Assembly (NCBI GenBank): GCA_027596035.1
Contig: JADGJA010000566.1
Span: 1 to 14,936, forward strand
Source of the DNA: Thoreauomyces humboldtii
Taxonomy: Eukaryota; Chytridiomycota; Chytridiomycetes; Spizellomycetales; Powellomycetaceae
Length of the DNA: 14,936 nt
Direction: 5' to 3'
Shown here: piece by piece, positions 7,466 through 14,936 of the stretch
Layout: every line of letters starts with the position of its first letter
Position numbering within the stretch: the first letter of the stretch is position 1
Made by a program: the position numbers and the translations under genes
Notes under the pieces: model-generated
What the model was told of the DNA's origin: nothing
Seen by the model: only the letters and a program-made list of their open reading frames with translations
Databases searched by the model: none

Positions 7466-8723
7466 CTGCCTTGCGACGACCCACATTGTCACTGGACGAC
7501 CGACGCGAACGGAACCACGGTCGTCACCTACAGCGGCGCGCTCGGGACCTGGGAGAGCGTCGCTCTCGCTTGTGGTGGTAAGGGGGGTGGTTCCCAACTT
7601 TTCGCAGATGCAAGACATGGCTGACACGCGTAAAAAAATCCCAATGATAGGCGTGAACCTCTTCGTACCCAACCTTCTCCTGATCTGTGTCGCTGCTCTG
7701 ATATCGGTTCTATGTACGATACTGGCGTTCATCAACGGATCCAGTCGGTCTTGGACGCTCTACAATCGATGCATGCTCTTGGGTCCCGTGCTTCTGAAGG
7801 TTAGGAACCTCATCGAGATATGGTCCGTCTCGAACTGGTGGCAGTGGTACGGGAGTCCCAACTGGGCTCATTTTCCAAAAAGTGACGAAGAAACTCTCCT
7901 TTTGCTCAGGGGGGAGGGGAGGAGGGGGGGTTCAAGCTGGACGGAAACCTGACATTGTCAGCTCCGTTCAGTTTTCTGGTACATGGACGTGATCCTGGTA
8001 GCGTACATCCAAGGCTTCCGGATCGAGTTCATCCTCATCGCCACCAACTGACCCCGGATCTGGTTGGGTCGTATTGTAGCGTTCATCGTGACGATCACCA
8101 CCGTCCTCGGCTTGTTTGCCATCGCCATCTTCCTCGTCGGATGTCACTCCTTGCCATCCGCACCGATATCCTTCAGCTACCCTTACAGCGTCGGACTCCT
8201 CCTGGTCGGACTCCTCGACGTCCTGCTCAGCGTCACGATTCTGACGTTGTGCGGAAGCACGAAACGAGCCATGAGAACCCTCTCGGCCCTCGAGGTCTCC
8301 TCCCACGCCTCCTCCAGCTCCTCTCCTTCCTCCGTCAGGACGACGACAGGGACGACCCGGACCGAGGCGATGGTGAGGGACGTGGCCGGGTTCGTCAGGG
8401 ACAACAGGGTGCCCGCCCTCGTCCAGCTCGTCGGAGACGCCGCGTTCGGATCCTTCTATCTCCTGGGTTCCGTGTCCGACGGCGGTTACACGTTCGCGTT
8501 GGTGGCTTCGTTGGGGATACCGTTGCAGAACCTCTTCCTGTTGTATTCCATCGAGTGCATGAGGAGGGTTCAGCAGGGCTGGATGAGGGGGATAGGGACG
8601 CTTCAGTACACGCAGACTAGCGTGGTCGTCGGGAAGGGTGGGGATGATGGGGGTGAGACTGGAGAAGAGGTCGTAAAGACGTCGATCGTCGCGACGGTTG
8701 GCATCGGAAGCAAACGGCGATGA
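7466..8723 (+). pseudogene. Second seven-transmembrane copy, start codon lost and one internal stop
   Basis: Aligned codon by codon with the left copy, the exons are 7466-7577, 7651-7881 and 7972-8723, with introns of 73 and 90 nt. The first two exons keep exactly the same lengths (112 and 231 nt). The position of the initiator ATG reads CTG (7466-7468). The codon matching Arg141 (CGA) reads TGA (8049-8051), after transmembrane segment 3. Everything else stays in frame to the TGA at 8721-8723, including segments 4-7 and the C-terminal tail. The Cys residues and the NGT sequon are kept. No in-frame ATG was found between the preceding stop and exon 1. The simplest reading is a young pseudogene with two point lesions. 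Near-cognate CTG initiation plus UGA-C readthrough is an alternative that the sequence alone cannot exclude. Confidence 0.8.
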
Positions 8724-9041
8724 CGGACAAAGGACGAAATCGCTTCCGCTACCCCGGATAGTCTATGGTTTTTGGTTTGTGGTTGATATGATACCCTTGG
8801 GAAGAAGATACCGCCGCATATGGCAGGCCAATCGGCGCCCGGGTTCCTCTTCTTTTTTTTGTTTTTTTTTTGTAATCGCTACGAGGTAGCCCATCACCCA
8901 CATTGCTCCAGAGACAATAGTATCAACATTCACTGGCTTTGAAAAAGCCGACACGCTAAATACAAGCAGTGGGTTTCATGGTATGCAACAATGGTGAAAA
9001 GCAAACATCGCTCGGACGAATCAACGAAGACGATGGAAAAT
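8724..9041. other. Convergent intergenic region
   Basis: This 318-bp stretch separates the 3' ends of the second seven-transmembrane copy (plus) and the NDT80-like gene (minus). It holds the tail of the duplicated 3' flank and a T-rich tract at 8853-8871 (T8-G-T10), which could be a terminal poly(U) or poly(A) signal environment. No gene is supported. Confidence 0.5.
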
Positions 9042-11293
9042 TCATCGTGATTCCGCGTCGCCCTCCATTTCCCCTTCTCCGTCCTGCTCGGTCGGCGAAG
9101 GTGGAGGCGGCAGACCGCTTGGGACCTCGGGTTCCCGAACGATCGGAGACGGCGGCCGGGAACCGGTCGGCGTTGGGGGAGGTCGGGACTGCTGCGATGC
9201 TTGGTTGGCCAGATCATGCACGGAGGGCAGGACGAGAGGCGTTGCGGCAGGTGAACCTCCGGTCGCTGAAGAATGGGCCGAGTGATGTCGTTGGTGTTGA
9301 GAAGGGTAGTTCTGGTGCTGCGACGGTAACGGTTGCGGATAGTGCGGCGCAGGAGGTGCGTGCTGGGGTTGGTGGTGCTGGTGCTGCTGTTGCTCCTGAG
9401 GATGTGGCTGTTGATGATGCTGCTGCTGAGGACCGGACGACGAAGAGTCGTATTGCTGGGTATAGTACTGCTGGAAAGGTTGCACAGGGTGTTGCATTGT
9501 CTGCTTTGCTCCGTGCTGTTGCCCGGCGGCAACGTATCCGTGCGGAGGCGGAATGTGAGTTTGCTGCGGCTGCGGCTGCTGTTGCTGTTGCTGTTGTCCT
9601 TCCAGAGCTGCAGGATGACGCACGTGAGGAGGTTGAGTGGGGTGTCCATATCCTTGCTGGTACGATCCCGCAGGAGGGCCGGAAGAGGAAGGAGTGGCAT
9701 GGCTGACTGGCGCACTTCCCCGACTAGGAGAGTGAGGTGCGTACTGTCCTTGATGAACAGGGCCCTGCTGCTGATATTGGTGATGAACAGGAAGTGGACC
9801 CGAGGTTTCGCCTTGGAGAGGTCGGGCAGGACCATTCCCCGACTGCATCGACGTCGGAGCCTGCTGATCCTCCGAAGCGCTGGCAGGGGCGCCGTTTCCG
9901 GGAGTCCCACCTTCGTGACCGCCGGCTCCAGTGCGAGTATGCATGGAAGCGTAATGACCGGGAGCCCGTCCTCGGACGACCAAAGGAGCCGATTCCGTAT
10001 ATGCGATTCGCACCCGAGTGTTGTCAGCAAATTCGGCAAAGAGGTCCGCAACGAGAATGTGGTACTACGAACAAGAGGCGTGAGGACTGGCAACGTGAAC
10101 GAGAAACTTCAAGCTGAAACCCACCTGCTGAGCAGCGCGTCGTTTGCCATTGTTTGCAGTCGCGGCCTTGAACTGCAATCTGTCGAAGGTAACCGTATGG
10201 AACGTGTCCACCTGTGGCAGTCCGTAACCATTGACCACGTCCTGGGGTTGACAAAGTCGAGGTTCCGGGACGAGCTGCGGGCCCTTGTCTCTCTTCGGCG
10301 TATGCTGCACTAGCTCGACCTGCCTCTGCCCGTTGGAAGTTCTCGCACCGATCCCGACGAGGAAAGCGGTAGCCGTGAGCAACCGACCATCGACCGAGAC
10401 GAGACAGGGAAGCTCGACTCGCTGCCCGAACTGATCGATGGCCGAAAATCCCATGTTGAGTTGAAAGTAGTTGCGACGATAACACGTCCAGTCACCATCG
10501 GCAAGAAAGAAGCCCCTTTCCACGCGCGGGTTGAGCTTCATCGTGTAGCTGAGAGGTACAAGATTTCGATTAGTTTTGGCACAACTGATCCAATTCGTCA
10601 AGTGACACACGCAACGCACTTTTTCGCTCGATCCATGCTGTAAACCTGGCACGGCTGGGTGGTCGGACGCCAGTACGGGGCAGGTTCCTGATTCCAAGAA
10701 TGCTGTCCCTGTTGATGAGGAGACTGCTGCTGCTGCTGCATCATCATGCCGTCCTGTCCATGAGGAAGGCTTGGATATGGACTGATGGGTCCTTGATGGC
10801 GGAAACCTAGATCCTGCGACGACGCATGAGGGGTGGGGGACGGCAGTACCGTTGCCGAAGATGGGCCCGGTGGCAGCGGACCATGCGTGTCGATCGAAGG
10901 CGCAAAGTTGCCTACAAGGTTGTCGACGTTCAGAATGCTGACCTCTTTCACTTTACACATCTCGAGACACTCCTCACCGTGGATGCCATGCACGGGACGT
11001 CCCGACTGCATGTGATTGCCACCTGGCACATGCATCGGTGAAACCCGCTGCTGTTGATGATGCTGAGGGTCACCTCCCAATGCGAGCACCGCTGCCGCCG
11101 CATCCGCATCCGCCGATGTAGCCTCCCGGACTTCTGCGTGCGAAGCGGGGTGCGCCACCACTGGTGCTGGTGCCTTTTCGGGCGACGCAGGAGCCGCCGT
11201 GCGTCCCTCTGCGGCGTGCTCTTTGGCATCCGGCAAGGGGACGGCGACGGCCAGTCCTGCCACTGGCTCGGGTGACTGTTTGCGATCTGCCAT
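9042..11293 (-). CDS. NDT80/PhoG-like DNA-binding transcription factor
   Basis: Three exons (10620-11293, 10125-10548, 9042-10064) with introns of 71 and 60 nt give 706 residues. The p53-like NDT80/PhoG domain spans roughly 200-405. Diagnostic motifs are RVERGFFLADGDWTCYRRNYFQ (about 234-255, split here as RVERGFFLADG and DWTCYRRNYFQ), QHTPKRDKGPQ (306-316), ATANNGKRRAAQQ (354-366, interrupted after QQ by intron 2) and VVRGRAPGHY (395-404). The family includes yeast Ndt80 (meiosis), Aspergillus XprG and Neurospora VIB-1 (nutrient stress, proteases, incompatibility) and Ustilago Ron1. Which role applies here cannot be told. Residues 1-200 are Ala/Pro/His-rich; the 300-residue C-terminus is Gln/His/Pro-rich low complexity, typical of an activation region. 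Intron 1 has a CTAAT branch and splits an Asn codon; both junction phases agree. Start: the ATG at 11293, with G at -3 and +4. It is divergent from the desaturase gene. Confidence 0.93.
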
Positions 11294-12735
11294 TGCTGGT
11301 AGAAACCCCTTTTCCTCTTATCTTTTTCTAGATGATTCCTCGAAAGCAGACTTGTTCTCTCTGCGATGATCTCTGGGGATGCCGAACGGAGACGAGTGCT
11401 GCAAACGGACAACATCGTTCGCCACACAGAGAGGAAGAGAGAGAGAGAGAGAGTAGCGAACGTCAGCGAGAAGGGAATGTCACATTGCGTGTGTTCATGT
11501 TCAGGGTCCCTTACCCCGTCCGTCCTGTGTCACTGCTGAACCGTAGTGGTGGTGGTGCGCAGTTGGGAAGCGAATACAGGGTCGAACAAAGTCATACAGG
11601 GGGGGGGGGAAGGAGAAAGACCCCCAACGAGACAGAGAAAAGAGAGAGAAGGAGGGAAGAGGGCGGCGGCGGAGAGGCGGAGCACGTACTGTACTGTACT
11701 GTACGTTCGTTCATCTTGCCAGATCGGGGGCAAGCGGAAGGCAAGCTTGCGGTTCCAGCATCGGATCATCCCTCACTGTAATACACATGTATACAGTACA
11801 GTGGGCGGACAGAAAGTGAAGAACCCTCCTCCAAGAAACGACCCGTATCAAATCCGGTGGTATCCCTAATCGACTAAGTTTTTGACTCGTGTCCCGCCAC
11901 TGTACTGTACACGTACGGCGAACAACCGCGAAGGGAACAACATGCACCGACGGCAGGCCTTTGGGTTTCCGTTGGCTCTCCAGGCGATTGCTCCCGCAGA
12001 AGTCCCTGTCTTGGACGCCGCGCAAGACAAGACGGCCGGGTCGTTTCGGTCCAAGGTTGAGACGGTGAGCTTGGGGGGGGAAAACAGCTGGCGAGTGTCA
12101 AGTCATCCTTTGGGACGTTTACGCTCCGAGCCCATGCGGCACCTGTTCCCTGGCGATCTCTCAGTCACATCTCTGTGGGGGGTCTGCTGCACCATGCCGC
12201 CATGTTAGGACCGTACAGTCCACACACACGCATGCTCGACACATGGCCTTCTTTCTTCTGTCCCCCAAGCGCGCATGTGACGGAGAAGTGGCCTGATCAA
12301 CTCCATCAGCTCGTTTACCGAAACCATGGGAAGGGACTCTTGAAAAAGGTTGGGGCCACTTCTTCCCACGGAGCAGCCCGACGGCGCACTTGCCGCTCAG
12401 TGCACTCCCTTCCTTCCCCTCCTTTTTCTCGTGTCCCTTTCTCTCTCTCTCTCTCTGTCTCTTGTACACACTTCCTTTCTTCCTTTCGCCGTGAGGCTTC
12501 ATCTATATCTCAGAGCATTTCCCTGGTCCTTTCGCCTTAACGGTCCCAAAGTGAAAGGAAACACCAGTGTCGAAGCAATCTGCGTGTGCGTTCGGTGGTC
12601 TCGCTCTCCCGTCGGGCAACCCTCTCCTCGCATTTCCCCCAAAGGTCCTACACATCTTCCAGCCCGTCAGCACATTTCCCCACACGTCCCCCTGACCCAC
12701 CCACCGCCTCCAGCGGTTCTCCCAACGGGAAGGGA
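11294..12735. promoter_or_regulatory. Long divergent intergenic region rich in simple repeats
   Basis: It lies between the starts of the NDT80-like gene and the desaturase. It contains a (GA)n tract (about 11436-11453), a G10 run (about 11599-11608), a GTACT repeat (11686-11704), an inverted repeat (11793-11908) and a (TC)n tract (12440-12454). An open frame from the ATG at 11942 ends at a good donor (GTGAGC at 12065) and may be a first exon or unrelated. The stretch 12541-12735 is stop-free and in frame with the desaturase but has no ATG. Confidence 0.5.
11793..11908. repeat. Inverted repeat, ACAGTACAGTGG(G)CGG arms
   Basis: The left arm ACAGTACAGTGGGCGG (11793-11808) is matched by the right arm CCGCCACTGTACTGT (11894-11908), with one extra G on the left and a spacer of 85 bp. 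The same GTAC-rich word is tandemly repeated at 11686-11704. It could be a regulatory or mobile-element remnant; no target-site duplication was found. Confidence 0.6.
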
Positions 12736-14231
12736 ATGGTCAACCTCAAGGATGTCGACTGGCTCGGCACCGCTGTCCTGGTCGCAACCCCCTTCATCGC
12801 CCTCTACACCATCTTCTTCGTCCCCCTGTGCTGGCAGACGGCCCTGTGGACCCTGTCCTACTACTTCTTCACCGGACTCGGCATCACCGCAGGCTACCAC
12901 AGGCTGTGGTCCCACCGCTCCTACGAGGCAACGAGACCCTACCAGGTCGTGGCCGCACTCGCCGGCGCAGGTGCCGTACAGGGAAGCATCAAGTGGTGGT
13001 CGCGTCACCATCGGTAAGAGAGAGCTCTTTCTGGGGATCGGGAATCGGTCACGCGAGACGTGTGCGAGGAGCTCACCCGGTCAATGTCATGTCTCCAGTG
13101 CTCACCACCGATGGACCGACACGGACGCCGATCCATACTCGGCTCACAAGGGCTTTTGGCACTCCCACATCCGTGAGTGTGGAAAGGGAACGATGGATGG
13201 CTGGTTCCCTCCAGCAGGATGATATGTGCTCATCCGCTTCCGTCCCTCTTCCTCTTGTTTCAGTCTGGATCTTCATGAAGGAGGACCACAAGAAGCGTGG
13301 GAAGGTGGACATGACCGATCTGAACCAGGACCCTCTCGTCATGTTCCAACACAAGTTCTTTGTCCCGTAAGCCGTCCATCACCGTTTACCCGTTCGTGCT
13401 TGCGCAAGAACTCACGTCATGTCTACCGACAGCATCATGCTCTTCATGGGTTTCGTCCTTCCCACCATCGTAGCCGGTTTCGGATGGGGAGACTGGCGAG
13501 GCGGTTACTACTGGGCAGCCATCACCCGTCTCGTGTTCGTGCAGCACGCCACCTTCTGCGTCAACTCGCTCGCCCACTGGCTCGGAGAGACGTCGTTCGA
13601 CGACCGAAACTCCCCGCGCGACCACTACATCACGGCGCTCATGACCCTCGGCGAAGGGTACCACAACTTCCACCACGAGTTCCCCTCCGACTTCCGCAAC
13701 GCCGTCCTGTTCTGGCAGTACGATCCCACAAAGTGGCTCATCTGGATGGCGAGCAAGATCGGTCTGACGTACAACCTCAACATGTTCCCCGACAACGAGA
13801 TCCAGAAGGGAAGGCTGCAGATGCAGGCCAAGAAGATCGAGGCCCTGAAGGCCAAGTTGGACTGGGGCGTCCCCTTAGAGAGTCTGCCTACCGTCGACTT
13901 TGAGGAGTGTGAGTGTCATGAGCATTATCCCGTTCGATTTATGACCATCTTTGCTCACTCTCCCTTCCCTCATGCAGTCCAGAACCTCGTGAAGGTCGAA
14001 GGACGGCAACTGATCATCATCGAAGGACTCGTCTACGACGTGGAAAAGTTCATCGACCACCACCCCGGAGGTCGTCTCTTCATAAAGTCCAGCATCGGTC
14101 GAGACGCGACGTCGGCGTTCAACGGCGGCGTCTACAACCATCACACGGCGGCGAGGAACCTCCTGTCCGGGTTCAGGTACGCTGTGCTCCAGGGGGCCGT
14201 CCCGGAGACCGCGAAGGACAAGGACGAGTAG
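12736..14231 (+). CDS. OLE1: Delta-9 acyl-CoA (stearoyl-CoA) desaturase with C-terminal cytochrome b5 domain
   Basis: Five exons (12736-13013, 13099-13172, 13264-13366, 13433-13908, 13978-14231) with introns of 85, 91, 66 and 69 nt give 394 residues from the first in-frame ATG. The ER-membrane enzyme introduces the delta-9 double bond into saturated acyl-CoA. All three histidine boxes are present: HRLWSH (55-60), HRAHH (92-96, across intron 1) and HNFHH (229-233). Hydrophobic segments lie near 12-31, 39-52 and 153-190. A cytochrome b5 domain follows from about 311, with HPGG (H339) and a second heme ligand in YNHHTAARN (H365 or H366); it supplies electrons. The N-terminus is shorter than usual for fungal OLE1, and the upstream in-frame stretch (12541-12735) lacks an ATG, so a 5' exon is probably missing. 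Leu replaces the usual Gly in HSHI-LW at the exon 2/3 junction. Intron 4 is 3n and stop-free. Confidence 0.94.
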
Positions 14232-14936
14232 AAAACAAAAAAAAAAGAAAAAAGGATGGGGTGGTTGGGAGGGGGTGTTGTTTTTTCCTTATTTAATGTT
14301 ACTGTTGCTGGTTTTCATGCACTGACGTGGTTTGGAACAACAACGAAGATGGACACTTTACGCATGCGCATAGGTGGGACCGCAGAACCCGCCAGTGGTG
14401 ATCCAACCAACCTATGTATGGACCAAGACCACGGAAACTGAGAAAGCGAAGCCTCCTGCGACTCGTTTCCCTGCCCTTCCTCATGAAACGATGTGCATTC
14501 CCGAAACCCGAAAAAGAAGAAACCCTCCTCAACCGACTGGAGTCACGAGCGACTGACTCTGTACAACAACAAGCGCAGAATACCGGTAGTATCGTCGTTA
14601 AGAAAGAGACCGTCATGAATCGAGATCAGACCCCCTACCCACCAGGTACATGCATGGCTCAGGCAGTGTGGGTAGGTAGCGGTAGGTCTTCCACATCGTT
14701 GACATACCCGCGATATGGAAGACCTACCGTAACCTCGAGAGAGCCCCCCTTGTTAGGGTTAGGTCTTCCTGTATCCCTTTGCATCCACGTTGTCGCAGGC
14801 TGCAAACTCCGGTTCGCCACTTGGGGGCTCTCGGCCAGCTTACTTTTTGCCCCGCGTCTGTCGTAATTGTGTTGTTCGTCCCGCACTTGAGAGATAACCA
14901 CCGTCCCGTCATCGATTCGCGTACAAAGGGGAGGGG
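14232..14936. other. 3' flank of the desaturase and intergenic DNA
   Basis: It begins with an A-rich run (14232-14254) just after the stop. A 150-codon frame starts at a true ATG (14414) but has no recognisable domain and passes through the hairpin at 14679-14730, so I do not call it a gene. A TTAGGGTTAGG word at 14753-14763 is too short to call telomeric. Confidence 0.5.
14679..14730. repeat. Long-stem hairpin (inverted repeat)
   Basis: The left arm GCGGTAGGTCTTCCACATCG (14679-14698) and the right arm CGATATGGAAGACCTACCGT (14711-14730) pair over 20 positions. There is one A/C mismatch and one end wobble, and the loop is 12 nt. It lies about 450 bp past the desaturase stop. It could be an RNA hairpin (miRNA-like precursor or 3'-end element) or a small inverted-repeat remnant. 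Confidence 0.8.

Larger units (their letters stand above)
5554..8810 (+). repeat. Tandem segmental duplication of a seven-transmembrane gene
   Basis: Two head-to-tail copies: about 5554-6905 and about 7370-8810. Corresponding codons lie 1855 bp apart at the start (5611 versus 7466). Exons 1 and 2 have identical lengths in both copies (112 and 231 nt), while the introns differ (68 and 78 versus 73 and 90 nt). Similarity continues past the stop codons into the 3' flank (GTTGATACCCTGGGCAAGA versus GATACCCTTGGGAAGA), so the unit included flanking DNA. The exon 2 products differ at roughly 13 of 77 residues by eye, so this is not a very recent copy. Confidence 0.9.

Noticed and set aside
7955..8620. 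Arg/His-rich 221-codon frame over the second receptor copy
   Set aside because: It is an alternative frame of the duplicated gene, and the same shadow exists in the first copy.
9333..10313. 326-codon plus-strand frame, Leu/Val/Arg-rich
   Set aside because: It is the antisense shadow of the Gln/His-rich C-terminus and DNA-binding domain of the NDT80-like gene.
9042..11293. Velvet-family regulator
   Set aside because: The Gln-rich tail and position first suggested it, but the motifs CYRRNYFQ, QHTPKRDKGP and VRGRAPGHY are those of NDT80/PhoG proteins.
14753..14763. TTAGGGTTAGG telomere-like word
   Set aside because: It is less than two repeats, so chance is sufficient; the window does not otherwise look terminal at this end.
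14414..14866. 150-codon plus-strand frame
   Set aside because: It has a true ATG but no domain, runs through the hairpin, and has no supporting signals.

Overview
The window looks like nuclear DNA from a filamentous or dimorphic fungus, most likely a basidiomycete. The protein-coding genes are split by short spliceosomal introns (60-91 nt, GT..AG), the sequence is GC-rich, and the recognisable genes are fungal: a LAMTOR1/Ego1-like Ragulator subunit, the COQ7 hydroxylase, an NDT80/PhoG-type transcription factor and a delta-9 desaturase fused to cytochrome b5. The species cannot be named from the sequence. All exon models were built by hand from splice signals, reading-frame phase and family conservation, not from transcripts.

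Layout, left to right. (1) 1-1615 is unusual. On the minus strand, a TATA box (1607-1615) is followed by an ATG-free leader containing a minisatellite, then an array of small exons separated by almost identical 77-nt introns. Much of this array repeats as a 127-bp cassette of one 50-nt exon plus one 77-nt intron. The locus runs off the left edge. (2) 1616-3111 has no recognisable protein gene, but shows a plus-strand TATA box and one well-formed intron. (3) A five-exon LAMTOR1-like gene (minus, 3112-3933) and a three-exon COQ7 gene (plus, 4195-5087) diverge from a 261-bp shared promoter. (4) A tandem duplication of an unrecognised seven-transmembrane, receptor-like gene: the left copy (5611-6836) is intact, and the right copy (7466-8723) keeps its exon structure but has lost its ATG and carries one internal TGA. 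(5) An NDT80/PhoG-like transcription factor (minus, 9042-11293) and an OLE1-type desaturase (plus, 12736-14231) diverge from a 1.4-kb intergenic region rich in simple repeats. (6) The right end has no supported gene but holds a strong 20-bp-arm hairpin (14679-14730).

The genes do not form a single pathway. Together they cover nutrient signalling at the vacuole (LAMTOR1-like), mitochondrial ubiquinone synthesis (COQ7), an orphan membrane receptor-like pair, a nutrient or development regulator (NDT80-like) and membrane-lipid desaturation (OLE1). The most novel candidates are the exon-intron cassette array with its hairpin-bearing 5' splice sites, and the orphan seven-transmembrane pair.
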